Shown: positions 1-9,977, numbered from the stretch's first letter. The stretch is 23,382 nucleotides of DNA from JBQCHF01 sp051953655 (GCA_051953655.1 JBQCIO010000312.1:1-23382), one strand, 5' to 3'. Numbers and translations: made by a program. The notes: a model not told the origin generated them from the sequence alone.

Positions 1-689
1 CCCAGCGCGCCGGCCAGGGCGCCGTCGACGTCCTCCAGCACCCCGGAGCCGCCGTTGCCCACCGAGCGGGCGAGCCCGACCAGGGCCGGCACCTGTTCGG
101 ACGGCCCCACGAGCCACAGCCGCAGGCCCGCCTGGGCGGCCTGCAGGGCGACGTCGTCGAGGAGGCGCCGGCAGTCCCGGCAGGAGGCGGTGACCTGCGG
201 GCCCACCACGGCCAGCACCGCCGGGCGCACCTCCCGCAGGGACGTCGTCGGACCGCCCACCGGACGGACGCGGGTGTCCGGCAGCAGCGCGCCGGCCTCG
301 CCGGGCCGCGCGGCGCGCACGGCCGCGGTGGTGGCCAGCGGGAGCGGCGTGGCCGTCCGCAGCCCGGTGCGCGGCACCAGCACGAGCAGCAGCGACCCGG
401 CGGCCGCCGCGCCGGCGAGCACCAGGGCGAGCACCGCCCCGAAGACGCCGAACCGGAGCCCGCCGGTGCCCGGAGCGCCGGCGAGCCGGGACAGCGGGCC
501 CCGGCCCGATGCCGGTCCGCCGGCCGGCGCCTCGCGCCGCTGCTGCAGGTCGCTCAGCTCGCGCAGCCACGCGTCCCGGTCGGCGGCCAGGGCGCTGGCG
601 TCGTCCGGGACGACCACCCCGAACGGCAGCGGGGGCAGGTCGGCGTGCGTGCCCGGCTGCACGTCGTCGGGCGTGCGGTCCTCGTCCAT
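1..689 (-). CDS. Membrane-anchored CxxC (thioredoxin-like?) protein, C-terminus cut off by window edge
   Basis: The reading frame is open from the window edge to an ATG at 689; a GTG two codons earlier (695) is an equally plausible start because a GGGAGG-type site lies 12 nt before it. About 229 residues are visible. Residues 1-75 are acidic then Pro/Gly-rich and presumably cytoplasmic; residues about 78-105 form one hydrophobic transmembrane helix; the remainder is predicted outside. There a strand-like PAVLAVVGPQ is followed by SCRDC (C170 and C173, a CxxC pair), a helix, and LRLWLVGP, then VLEDVDGALA. This order of strand, CxxC, helix, strand resembles a thioredoxin/redoxin fold, but that is inference. 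It is divergent from carD. No family name is assigned; a tethered redox protein is the likeliest role. Confidence 0.75.
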   Translation of the reverse strand, partial: MDEDRTPDDVQPGTHADLPPLPFGVVVPDDASALAADRDAWLRELSDLQQRREAPAGGPASGRGPLSRLAGAPGTGGLRFGVFGAVLALVLAGAAAAGSLLLVLVPRTGLRTATPLPLATTAAVRAARPGEAGALLPDTRVRPVGGPTTSLREVRPAVLAVVGPQVTASCRDCRRLLDDVALQAAQAGLRLWLVGPSEQVPALVGLARSVGNGGSGVLEDVDGALAGAL

Positions 690-1017
690 GTCCACGACTG
701 CGCCCACCCTCCCGGTCCACCGGCCGCTCGCGGCGGCGACGTCCGGCCCAGCCGTCGCCTGCCGGAAGCAGTCTGCGGCCAACCTGCCGCGGGCGCTCGT
801 CCCGGGTGCCGTGCCCGGGCCCGGCCGTCCGCTCCCCGGCCGCCCGGAGAGGGGGGACCGCGGCCTCCGACTGCTTCCCGCGCGCGTCCGCCCGGACCCG
901 CGCCAGCACGCTCTATCGGGGTTTGTCAAGCCCCTGACCTGCGGAAACGTCCTCGCGACCCCTGGGGGTGATCGCGCTCACGTGGTACCGTGGAGGTCGC
1001 GAAAGGGGTCTGAACAC
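690..1017. promoter_or_regulatory. Intergenic region between divergent CxxC protein and carD
   Basis: About 330 bp with no supportable gene. It holds the two divergent control regions. On the plus strand, TGGTACCGT at 983-991 is a good extended -10 element (TGn plus TANNNT) with no convincing -35, placing a start near 998 and a leader of about 20 nt carrying AAAGGGG before the carD ATG. A short stem (GGGGTTT/AAGCCCC, 3-nt loop) sits at 919-935. No convincing -10 was found for the minus-strand gene. Confidence 0.5.
983..991 (+). promoter_or_regulatory. Extended -10 promoter element of carD
   Basis: TGGTACCGT fits TGn-TANNNT. It lies 27 nt before the carD ATG, leaving room for the AAAGGGG ribosome site in the leader. 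No recognisable -35 is present at the right distance, which is common for extended -10 promoters. Confidence 0.5.
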
Positions 1018-1500
1018 ATGACGTTCAAGGTCGGCGAGACGGTCGTGTACCCCCATCATGGGGCTGCGCTCATCGAAGACATCGAGACCCGGACGATCAA
1101 GGGCGAGGAGCGCATCTACCTCGTCCTGAAGGTCGCCCAGGGCGACCTGACCGTGCGGGTGCCAGCGGACAACGTCGACCTCGTGGGTGTCCGCGACGTC
1201 GTCGGCCAGGACGGCCTGGACCGCGTGTTCGAGGTGCTGCGAGCGCCCTACACCGAGGAGCCGACCAACTGGTCGCGCCGCTACAAGGCCAACCTCGAGA
1301 AGCTCGCCTCCGGTGACGTGATCAAGGTCGCCGAGGTCGTCCGCGACCTGTGGCGCCGGGACAAGGACCGCGGCCTGTCCGCCGGCGAGAAGCGGATGCT
1401 GGCCAAGGCGCGCCAGATCCTCGTGTCCGAGCTCGCACTGGCCGAGAACACCAACGAGGACAAGGCCGAGACCATGCTCGACGAGGTCCTCGCCTCCTAG
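1018..1500 (+). CDS. carD: CarD family transcriptional regulator
   Basis: This 160-residue protein matches actinobacterial CarD throughout and has the usual length. CarD binds the RNA polymerase beta subunit through its N-terminal Tudor-like domain (here about residues 1-60, starting MTFKVGETVVYPHHGAA) and stabilises the open promoter complex through a C-terminal helical DNA-binding domain (about 65-160, including the NWSRRYKAN and LWRRDKDRGLS segments, with the conserved tryptophan of the latter region present). It acts on rRNA and many housekeeping promoters and is essential in mycobacteria. The ATG at 1018 is preceded by AAAGGGG at good spacing; longer upstream readings in this frame are low-complexity and unlike the family. 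It leads a plus-strand run that continues with the PIN/TRAM gene, as in many actinobacteria. Confidence 0.96.
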   Translation: MTFKVGETVVYPHHGAALIEDIETRTIKGEERIYLVLKVAQGDLTVRVPADNVDLVGVRDVVGQDGLDRVFEVLRAPYTEEPTNWSRRYKANLEKLASGDVIKVAEVVRDLWRRDKDRGLSAGEKRMLAKARQILVSELALAENTNEDKAETMLDEVLAS

Positions 1501-1501
1501 C

Positions 1502-1530
1502 TCGCGGCCACCCCCCTCCGCCGGCCGCGA
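1502..1530 (+). other. Hairpin between carD and the PIN/TRAM gene
   Basis: TCGCGGCC at 1502-1509 pairs perfectly with GGCCGCGA at 1523-1530 across a 13-nt loop, immediately after the carD stop. There is no T-run, so it may be a partial terminator, an mRNA-stabilising stem, or chance in GC-rich DNA. Confidence 0.4.
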
Positions 1531-1554
1531 CAGAGGCCGGAGCGAGGGAGTGGC

Positions 1555-2739
1555 ATGGGTCGCCCGCACCGCCTGCCTGGCGTCGTCCTCGAGCTGCTGC
1601 GCCTGTGCTGCGTGCTGTTCTGCGCCGGCGTCGGCTACCAGGTCGGCACCGCCGCCGGATCCTCGACCGGGCCCGACACGGTGCTCTCGCTGGGCCCGTT
1701 CGGTCCGGTCGCCGTCGGCGTCCTGCTCGGCACCGCCCTGGGCTACGTCCTCGGCGGGGTGCTCGCCCGCACCACGCTCGCCGCGGTCGTGCGCACCGAA
1801 CGCGCCCTCACCGAGGTCCCCGCCGAGCACCTCGTCGCCGGGGTGCTCGGCGCGGTCATCGGGTCGGTCTGCGGCCTGGCGCTGAGCTGGCCGCTGCTGC
1901 TCGTGGCGCAGAACCACATCACCGTGCCGATCGTCGCGTTCGTCGGCGCCACCGTCGGCCTGCTCGGCTACCGGGTCGGCGTCGCCAAGCGCGACGGCGT
2001 GCTGCGGCTGCTCGGCCCGCAGGCCGGCATCGCCCCGCGCCGGCCGGCCGTCGCCGCGCTGCCGCGGGTGCTCGACTCCTCGGTCGCCATCGACGGCCGG
2101 ATCGTCGACGTCGTCCGCGCCGGGTTCCTCGCCGGGCCCACCCTGGTGCCGCTGCCGGTGCTCGAGGAGCTGCAGGGGCTGGCCGACGCGGGCGACGACC
2201 TGCGCCGGGCCCGTGGCCGGCGCGGACTGGAGGCCGTCGAGGCGCTGCGCCGCGACCCGGCGGTCGACCTGCAGGTGATCGCGGACGAGGCGCCGGAGGT
2301 GCCGGAGGTCGACGCCAAGCTGGTGCGCACCTGCCTGGACCGCGGGGCGGCGCTGCTCACCCTGGACACCAACCTGGCCAAGGCCGCGAGCCTGGCCGGG
2401 GTGCGGGTGCAGAACCTGCACGCGCTCGCGCTGGCGCTGCGCCCACCGGTGGTGGCCGGCGACGAGGTCGCCGTGCTGCTGCTCAAGGCGGGCCGGGAGG
2501 CCGGGCAGGCGGTGGGCTACCTCGACGACGGCACGATGGTGGTGGTCGAGCGGGCCCGCGGCTCGATCGGGTCCGAGGTGTCGGTGGTGGTCACCAGCGT
2601 GCTCACCACCGCCAACGGCCGGATGGTGTTCGCCAAGCTGCTGGCCGGCCCGACCCCGGCGGCCACCGCCCCACCCGCGTCCGCGCCTGTCCCGCACCCG
2701 CCGGTGCCCCGGCCGCCGAGCCCCGCCGCCCACCCGTGA
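1555..2739 (+). CDS. PIN/TRAM domain integral membrane protein (YacL-like putative RNase)
   Basis: 394 residues with four hydrophobic helices (about 9-30, 50-71, 94-116, 122-144), then a PIN nuclease domain (about 170-285) and a TRAM RNA-binding domain (about 297-360), ending in a Pro/Ala-rich tail. The acidic PIN positions are visible: D174 in VLDSSVAIDGR, E204, D253 and D271 in LLTLDTN, so metal-dependent RNA cleavage is plausible. The TRAM part carries EAGQAVGYLDDGTMVVVE and a conserved SVLTTANGRMVF ending. The family is Bacillus YacL/mycobacterial PIN-TRAM; its substrate is not established. GAGGGAG lies 4 nt before the ATG. It sits between carD and ispD, its usual actinobacterial position. 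Confidence 0.93.
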   Translation: MGRPHRLPGVVLELLRLCCVLFCAGVGYQVGTAAGSSTGPDTVLSLGPFGPVAVGVLLGTALGYVLGGVLARTTLAAVVRTERALTEVPAEHLVAGVLGAVIGSVCGLALSWPLLLVAQNHITVPIVAFVGATVGLLGYRVGVAKRDGVLRLLGPQAGIAPRRPAVAALPRVLDSSVAIDGRIVDVVRAGFLAGPTLVPLPVLEELQGLADAGDDLRRARGRRGLEAVEALRRDPAVDLQVIADEAPEVPEVDAKLVRTCLDRGAALLTLDTNLAKAASLAGVRVQNLHALALALRPPVVAGDEVAVLLLKAGREAGQAVGYLDDGTMVVVERARGSIGSEVSVVVTSVLTTANGRMVFAKLLAGPTPAATAPPASAPVPHPPVPRPPSPAAHP

Positions 2740-2830
2740 GCCGCCCGCTCGGGCCCTCCGCGCGCCGTCCGTCGAATGCTGCGTGTGCGAGCATGCGCCG
2801 CGTGAGGACTTCTCCCGTCGGGTGCGTGCG

Positions 2831-3532
2831 ATGAGGACCGCCGCGCTGGTCCCGGCCGCCGGCCGGGGCGAGCGGCTGGGCCCGGGCACCCCCAAGGCGC
2901 TGCGCCTGCTCGGCGGAGTGCCCATGCTCGTGCACGCGGTCCGCGTGCTGGCCCGCGCCCGGCTGGTCGACCTCGTGGTCGTCGCCGCGCCGCCCGAGGA
3001 CGTCGCGGGGGTGAAGCGCATCCTCGCCGACCACGACGTGCCGGCCGAGGTGCTGGTGGTCGCCGGCGGTGCCACCCGCCAGGAGTCGGTGCTGCGGGCG
3101 CTCGCCGCCCTGCCCGCCGACGTCGAGGTGGTGCTGGTGCACGACGCGGCCCGCCCGCTGGTGCCGGTGGAGGTCGTCGACGCCGTGGCGGCCGCCGTGC
3201 GCGACGGCGCCGAGGCCGTGGTGCCGGCGCTGCCGGTGGCCGACACCATCAAGCGGGTCGACGCCGAGGGGCTGGTGCACGAGACGCTCGAGCGGTCCGC
3301 GCTGCGCGCGGTGCAGACGCCGCAGGGCTTCCGGCGGACGGTGCTCGAGGCGGCGCACGCGGCCTCGGACCCGACCCTCGACGCCACCGACGACGCCGGC
3401 CTGGTCGAGCGCTCCGGGCACCCGGTGCACGTGGTGCCGGGGGCCGAGGAGGCGTTCAAGGTGACCCGCCCGCTCGACCTCGTGCTCGCCGAGGCCGTGC
3501 TGGCGCGCCGGAGGGCCGCCGGTGCCCGCTGA
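2831..3532 (+). CDS. ispD: 2-C-methyl-D-erythritol 4-phosphate cytidylyltransferase
   Basis: 233 residues, the normal IspD length. The enzyme joins CTP and methylerythritol 4-phosphate in the cytoplasmic MEP pathway to isoprenoid precursors. The N-terminal nucleotide-binding signature is present as VPAAGRGERLG with the catalytic lysine at K22 (GTPKAL), followed by the VVAGGATRQESV segment, VLVHDAARPLV, VADTIK and QTPQGFRR, all hallmark stretches. The ATG at 2831 was chosen because the family starts a few residues before PAAGxGxR; no strong ribosome site precedes it, and GTG at 2822 is an alternative, nearer to a GAGGA at 2803-2807. The 3' end overlaps ispF by 11 bp, indicating coupled translation. 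Confidence 0.95.
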   Translation: MRTAALVPAAGRGERLGPGTPKALRLLGGVPMLVHAVRVLARARLVDLVVVAAPPEDVAGVKRILADHDVPAEVLVVAGGATRQESVLRALAALPADVEVVLVHDAARPLVPVEVVDAVAAAVRDGAEAVVPALPVADTIKRVDAEGLVHETLERSALRAVQTPQGFRRTVLEAAHAASDPTLDATDDAGLVERSGHPVHVVPGAEEAFKVTRPLDLVLAEAVLARRRAAGAR

Positions 3533-4043
3533 GCAGACGCTGCCCCGCGTGGGGACGGGGGTCGACGTCCACCCCTTCGAGCCGGGCCGCGAGCTGTGGG
3601 TGGCCGGGCTGCACTGGCCCGGGGAGACCGGGCTGTCCGGGCACAGCGACGGCGACGTGGCCGCGCACGCCGCGTGCGACGCGCTCCTCTCGGCCGCCGG
3701 GCTGGGCGACCTGGGCAGCAACTACGGCACGTCGGAGCCGCAGTGGGCGGGTGCGGCCGGTGCCCTCCTGCTGGCCGAGACCGCCCGCCGGGTCCGCGCG
3801 GCCGGCTTCGAGATCGGCAACGTCTCGGTGCAGGTCATCGGGAACCGGCCCAAGATCGGCCCCCGTCGCACCGAGGCGGAGTCGGCCATGTCCACCGCCT
3901 GCGGGGCGCCGGTGAGCGTGTCGGCCACCACGACCGACGGGCTCGGGCTGACCGGCCGGGGCGAGGGCGTGGCCGCGGTGGCGACCGCCCTGGTGGTGGG
4001 GACGGCAGGTGGCGGGGACCCCCTGGTGATGCGGGCGGGCTGA
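3522..4043 (+). CDS. ispF: 2-C-methyl-D-erythritol 2,4-cyclodiphosphate synthase
   Basis: 173 residues starting with GTG, with GGAGGG 7 nt upstream inside the end of ispD. IspF forms a homotrimer that cyclises CDP-methylerythritol 2-phosphate, releasing CMP. The zinc ligands are visible as D15 and H17 in GVDVHPF and H49 in HSDGDVAAH; the CMP-side loop ATTTDGLGLTGRGEG is intact. The central DLGSNYGTSEPQWAG segment replaces the enterobacterial DIG..FPDTDP and is of the actinobacterial sort, so I do not regard it as damage. ispD and ispF overlap, so two MEP steps (not consecutive: ispE acts between them) are translated together. Confidence 0.95.
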   Translation: MPAEQTLPRVGTGVDVHPFEPGRELWVAGLHWPGETGLSGHSDGDVAAHAACDALLSAAGLGDLGSNYGTSEPQWAGAAGALLLAETARRVRAAGFEIGNVSVQVIGNRPKIGPRRTEAESAMSTACGAPVSVSATTTDGLGLTGRGEGVAAVATALVVGTAGGGDPLVMRAG

Positions 4044-4064
4044 TCGGGCGGAAGGATCTGCGCC

Positions 4065-4460
4065 ATGGCCACACTTCCGGACAATGCCAAGGCGCTCATC
4101 GACAAGCACGAGTACGCCACCATCGCCACCATCGAGCCCGACGGTCAGCCGCACCTGTCGATCGTCTGGGTGGCCCGCGACGGTGACGACCTGCTGGTCT
4201 CCACCACGACCAACCGGCGCAAGTACGCCAACCTGGCCCGCGACCCGCGCGCCACGGTCTGCGTCTACGACCGCGCCAACCCGTTCGCCTACCTCGAGGT
4301 CCGCGGCGACGTGGAGATGACCGAGGAGGGCGGGCGCGAGCTCATCGACCAGCTCGCCCGCGACTACGTCGGCGCCGAGCGCTACACGATGGACGACGGC
4401 ACGGACAACGTGCGCACGGTGCTGCGGGTCAAGCCGCGCAAGGTCGTCTTCAGCGGCTGA
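4065..4460 (+). CDS. PPOX-class flavin/F420-dependent protein
   Basis: 131 residues forming a complete split beta-barrel of the pyridoxamine 5'-phosphate oxidase-like superfamily. The pattern of an N-terminal helix (NAKALIDKHEYATIATI), the strand pair PDGQPHLSIVWVARDGDDLLVST, the basic turn TTNRRKYANLARDPRATV and the ending TVLRVKPRKVVFSG is typical of actinobacterial PPOX-class F420-dependent oxidoreductases, which use reduced F420 (or FMN) to reduce diverse compounds; the substrate cannot be read from sequence. GGAAGGA lies 9 nt before the ATG, and only 21 nt separate it from ispF, so it is probably cotranscribed with the isoprenoid genes. A functional link to isoprenoid metabolism is not shown. 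Confidence 0.85.
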   Translation: MATLPDNAKALIDKHEYATIATIEPDGQPHLSIVWVARDGDDLLVSTTTNRRKYANLARDPRATVCVYDRANPFAYLEVRGDVEMTEEGGRELIDQLARDYVGAERYTMDDGTDNVRTVLRVKPRKVVFSG

Positions 4461-4480
4461 GGCCGCGTTCGACGGCGCGA

Positions 4481-4494
4481 GCACCCGCGGGTGC
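4481..4494. promoter_or_regulatory. Perfect 14-bp palindrome upstream of cysS
   Basis: GCACCCGCGGGTGC is self-complementary without a loop, so it suits a dimeric protein better than an RNA hairpin. It lies about 34 bp before the proposed cysS -10 element. Immediately after it, GGAGC-GGAG-GCTCC (4511-4524) is a second small symmetric element. Operator function is inferred only. Confidence 0.35.
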
Positions 4495-4527
4495 AGCGCT
4501 GCGGATGGGTGGAGCGGAGGCTCCCCG

Positions 4528-4533
4528 TACCCT
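4528..4533 (+). promoter_or_regulatory. -10 element for a leaderless cysS transcript
   Basis: TACCCT fits TANNNT and ends 6 nt before the GTG at 4540, the position where transcription should begin. There is no ribosome-binding site at a usable distance, so a leaderless mRNA is the simplest explanation. The -35 region is weak. Confidence 0.45.
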
Positions 4534-4539
4534 GGTGCG

Positions 4540-5957
<1,418 letters not shown>

Positions 5958-5958
<1 letters not shown>

Positions 5959-6938
5959 TGGCCGGTAACAGCCAGCGCCGGGGCGCCAAGCGCTCCCCGG
6001 GCTCGAAGAAGGGCGCCACCGTCGGATCCGGCGGCCAGCGCCGTCGCGCGCTCAAGCCGAAGGGCCCCACCCCCAAGGCGGAGGAGCGCACCGGCCACCC
6101 GGCCGCCCGCCGGGCCGCCTCGGCCGCCCGGCGCGCGGAGCGCCCCGGGGGGTCGCGTCCGGCGCGCGGCCAGGGCAAGGAGGGTGCGGAGACCGTCGCC
6201 GGGCGCAACCCGGTGGTCGAGGCGCTACGGGCCGGCGTGCCGGCCACCGCGCTCTACGTCGCCACGCGCATCGACAGCGACGAGCGGGTCAAGGAGGCGA
6301 TCACCCTCGCCACCCAGCGCGGGATCGCGCTGCTCGAGGCGCCCAAGCCCGAGCTGGACCGGCTGGCCGGCGCCGCTGTGCACCAGGGGCTCGTGCTGCA
6401 CGTGCCGCCCTACTCCTACCTGCACCCGGACGACCTGGTCGAGCGCGCGCAGGACGCCGGCGAGGTGCCGCTCGTGGTGGCCCTCGACGGCGTCACCGAC
6501 CCGCGCAACCTGGGCGCCGTCGTCCGTTCGGTGGCGGCCTTCGGCGGTCACGGTGTCCTGGTGCCCGAGCGGCGCGCGGCCGGGATGACCGCCTCCGCGT
6601 GGCGCACCTCTGCCGGCACCGCCGCCCGGGTGCCGGTGGCCCGGGCCACCAACCTCACCCGGGCCCTGGAGTCCTTCAAGGAGCAGGGGCTGTTCGTGGT
6701 CGGCCTGGACGCCGACGGCGACGCGAGCGTGGACAAGCTCGACCTGGCCGAGGGGCCGCTGGTGCTCGTGGTCGGCTCCGAGGGCAAGGGGCTGTCCCGC
6801 CTGGTCCGCGAGACCTGCGACGTCGTCGCGAGCATCCCGATGGCGCCGAGCTCGGCCACCTCCGGCGGGGCCGAGTCGCTCAACGCCGGCGTCGCCGCCG
6901 GCATCGCCCTCTACGCCGTGAGCCGCGCCCGCGCCTAG
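5958..6938 (+). CDS. rlmB: 23S rRNA (guanosine-2'-O-)-methyltransferase RlmB
   Basis: 326 residues. A strongly basic, low-complexity N-terminal extension (about 1-75) precedes the SpoU substrate-binding domain (about 78-155, AGRNPVVEALRAG...) and a SPOUT knot methyltransferase domain (about 170-326). Motif 1 is DPRNLGAVVRS, motif 2 VVGSEGKGLSRL, motif 3 ESLNAGVAAGIALY, so the S-adenosylmethionine knot is intact. It is expected to methylate the ribose of a 23S rRNA guanosine (G2251 in E. coli numbering). Basic N-terminal tails of this kind are usual in actinobacterial members. The ATG overlaps the cysS stop by one base, with GGAAGGA upstream. The long inverted repeat just beyond its stop probably ends the transcript. 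Confidence 0.93.
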
Positions 6939-6951
6939 TCCTGACCCACCT

Positions 6952-7057
6952 CCTCTCCCCCACCCCCACCCCGTCACCGTGATCAAGCAGGAATGGCGAA
7001 GCGTCTGCTTCACCCTTTCTGCTTGATCACGGCTAGGGGTTGGGGGTGGGGGAGAGG
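6952..7057. repeat. Long inverted repeat between rlmB and tetR; likely bidirectional terminator
   Basis: A 39-nt left arm (6952-6990) and a 39-nt right arm (7019-7057) are reverse complements at 35 of 39 positions. The inner 14 bp are perfect (CCGTGATCAAGCAG at 6977-6990 with CTGCTTGATCACGG at 7019-7032). The 28-nt centre contains a nested stem, GAAGC (6998-7002) with GCTTC (7007-7011). The right arm covers the last codons and stop of tetR. Such a structure between convergent genes should stop transcription from both sides. It may also be a member of a dispersed repeat family. Confidence 0.8.
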
Positions 7058-7617
7058 GCGGCCACCACGGTGGTGGTGAGCTCGGCGAAGGCGTCGGCGT
7101 CGGTGAGGCCGGCGCGGCGGCCCAGCTCGCCGGACTGGATGGCGGTGATCGCGAGGCCGACCAGCTCGGCGAGGAACGCGGTGTGGACGTCGTCGCGGAA
7201 GGCCCCGGCGGACACGCCGTCGGCCACCACCTCGTGGATGCGGCGGGCGGCGGCGCGCGCGTTGCGACCGTAGAGCTCTCGGGTCTGCGGGCTGGCGGCG
7301 ACGTCGTCGAGGAACCGCCGGCCGGCCGGTCGCAGGGCGTCGGCGACGGCGCCGAGGTAGGCGACCAGCTGGCCCGGCCCGGGGTCGGCGGCGGCCACCC
7401 GCGCCTCGACGTCGGCGGTGGCGGCGCGGAAGAAGTCGCCGACGACCACCCGGGCGAGCTCGTCCTTGCTGCCGGCCAGCGTGTAGAGCGTGCTCTTGGA
7501 GCAGTGCAGCCGGGCGGCGAGGTCGTCCAGGGTGAGGTGCGCGAACCCCTCGGCCAGGACCAGGGCGCGCAGCGCGTCGAGCAGCTCGCGCTGGCGCAGA
7601 GTGCGCTGCCCGGGCAC
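7033..7617 (-). CDS. TetR family transcriptional regulator
   Basis: 194 residues from GTG 7617, which has AGGAGG 4 nt upstream; ATG 7638 would add seven residues and has no ribosome site. The N-terminal helix-turn-helix is clear: RQRELLDALRALVLAEGF, then LTLDDLAARLHCSKSTLYTLAGSKDEL (about residues 22-48). The C-terminal part (about 60-190) is the helical ligand and dimer domain, not assignable to a ligand. It is divergent from an acyl-CoA dehydrogenase, and the palindromes between them are probable binding sites, so it most likely represses that gene and itself in response to an acyl-CoA or related compound. The last seven codons lie inside the long inverted repeat, giving an odd PTPNP ending. 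Confidence 0.9.
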   Translation of the reverse strand: MPGQRTLRQRELLDALRALVLAEGFAHLTLDDLAARLHCSKSTLYTLAGSKDELARVVVGDFFRAATADVEARVAAADPGPGQLVAYLGAVADALRPAGRRFLDDVAASPQTRELYGRNARAAARRIHEVVADGVSAGAFRDDVHTAFLAELVGLAITAIQSGELGRRAGLTDADAFAELTTTVVAALSPTPNP

Positions 7618-7652
7618 GGCCCCTCCTGCTCTGACCATCGGCCGCTCTCGCG

Positions 7653-7681
7653 ACAGTACTGGAGTACGGCTTACAGTACTG
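7653..7681. promoter_or_regulatory. Divergent tetR / acyl-CoA dehydrogenase promoter with paired operator palindromes
   Basis: CAGTACTG, itself a perfect palindrome, occurs at 7654-7661 and again at 7674-7681, 20 bp apart, about two helical turns. A second palindrome, GTACTGGAGTAC (7656-7667), overlaps the first. TACAGT at 7672-7677 is a plus-strand -10 ending 7 nt before the dehydrogenase ATG; TACTGT read leftward (7658-7653) is a minus-strand -10 for tetR. Each half-site overlaps one -10 element, so a bound TetR dimer would block both promoters. Confidence 0.7.
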
Positions 7682-7684
7682 GTC

Positions 7685-8830
<1,146 letters not shown>

Positions 8831-8843
8831 GCCTCCGGCTGGG

Positions 8844-9965
8844 TCACGGCTGCTGTGCGACCCGCTCCATGTCGCGCATCGCGCGCAGCACGTTGCCCGA
8901 CCCGATGGCGGTGAGGTCGCGCTCGGAGTAGCCGCGCGAGCGGAGCTCGTCGAACAGCAGCGGGTAGCCGGCGACGTCGGCCATGCCGGCCGGGAAGACC
9001 GCCGCCCCGTCGTAGTCGCCGCCCAGGCCGAGGTGCTCGACGCCGGCCACCTCGCGGACGTGGTCGACGTGGTCGGCCACCTCGGCGACCGTGGGCGGGG
9101 GAGGCGCCAGGTCCCGACGCGCCGTCAGCACCGGCACGAGGTCCTCGAGCCGGCGCGGGTTGCCGCCCTGCGCGACCACGAGGTCCAGGCCCTCGAAGTA
9201 CCAGTCCGCCCAGGCCTGGCTCACGAAGAACGCCACGAAGGTCACCATGCAGACCCCGCCGTTGCCGGCGAGCGCGGCGAGAACGTCGTCGGGGACGTTG
9301 CGCGGGTGGCTGCAGATCGCGCGCGCGGAGCTGTGGCTGAAGATGACCGGCGCGGCGGTGACCGCGAGCGCGTCGCGCATGACGTCGGCGGAGACGTGCG
9401 AGAGGTCGACGAACATGCCGAGCCGGTTCATCTCGCGCACGACCTCGCGACCGAAGTCGGACAGCCCGCCGAGCACCGGCTCGTCGGTGGCGGAGTCGGC
9501 CCACGGCACGTTCTCGTTGTGCGTCAACGTCATGTAGCGCGCGCCGCGCGCGTGCAGCCGCCGCAGCTCGTCCAGCGACGAGTCGATCGAATGACCGCCC
9601 TCGACGCCCATCAATGACGCGATCCGGCCCTCGGTGAGGGCCGCGTCGACGTCGTCGGCCGTGCGGCACAAGGAGAACGTGTCCGGGAAGGCGGCGACCA
9701 GCTGCTCCACGAAGTCCGCCTGCTGGTGCGTCCGGCGCACCGCCTCCGGTCCGTCCGGGGTGCACGGCACCCACAGCGACCAGAACTGGCCGGCCACCCC
9801 GCCTGCGCGCAGCCGCGGCAGGTCGGTCTGCAGCGCCGGCTCACCCCCGCGCAGGTCCACCGCGGCCAGGTCGTAGCCGCAGTGCTCCCGCATCGCCCAG
9901 GCGAGGTCGTTGTGACCGTCGACGACGGGGACAGCCGGCCGGGCGGTCGCGCCGGGGGGTTCCAT
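8844..9965 (-). CDS. Membrane dipeptidase (peptidase family M19)
   Basis: 373 residues matching the renal-dipeptidase family of binuclear zinc peptidases that cleave dipeptides, including those with a D-residue at the C-terminal side. Metal ligands are visible: H18 and D20 in VDGHND, the bridging E122 in GVEGGHS, H190 in FVDLSH and H211 in IFSHSSAR; GGDYDG, near residue 310, carries the conserved catalytic-site aspartate. There is no signal peptide, so it acts in the cytoplasm despite the family name. The ATG at 9965 follows a -10-like TAGGCT by 6 nt and has no ribosome site. It lies 84 nt after the cyclase gene and may be transcribed with it and from its own promoter. Confidence 0.93.
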   Translation of the reverse strand: MEPPGATARPAVPVVDGHNDLAWAMREHCGYDLAAVDLRGGEPALQTDLPRLRAGGVAGQFWSLWVPCTPDGPEAVRRTHQQADFVEQLVAAFPDTFSLCRTADDVDAALTEGRIASLMGVEGGHSIDSSLDELRRLHARGARYMTLTHNENVPWADSATDEPVLGGLSDFGREVVREMNRLGMFVDLSHVSADVMRDALAVTAAPVIFSHSSARAICSHPRNVPDDVLAALAGNGGVCMVTFVAFFVSQAWADWYFEGLDLVVAQGGNPRRLEDLVPVLTARRDLAPPPPTVAEVADHVDHVREVAGVEHLGLGGDYDGAAVFPAGMADVAGYPLLFDELRSRGYSERDLTAIGSGNVLRAMRDMERVAQQP

Positions 9966-9971
9966 GGCGGG

Positions 9972-9977
9972 AGCCTA
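9972..9977 (-). promoter_or_regulatory. -10 element for a leaderless dipeptidase transcript
   Basis: Read leftward the sequence is TAGGCT, fitting TANNNT and ending 6 nt before the ATG at 9965. No purine-rich ribosome site is present, which supports a leaderless start. No clear -35. Confidence 0.4.

Noticed and set aside
55..1017. Upstream extension of the carD frame
   Set aside because: The extra 321 residues are Ser/Arg/Pro-rich and overlap the real minus-strand CxxC gene; CarD proteins begin at the ATG at 1018.
913..3459. 848-codon open frame on the minus strand across carD, the PIN/TRAM gene and ispD
   Set aside because: Low-complexity His/Gly/Ala/Arg-rich translation with no domain; it is the GC-driven mirror of three well-recognised plus-strand genes.
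3720..3770. Possible damage in IspF because the segment DLGSNYGTSEPQW differs from the enterobacterial form
   Set aside because: All zinc and CMP-site residues are present and actinobacterial IspF proteins vary here.
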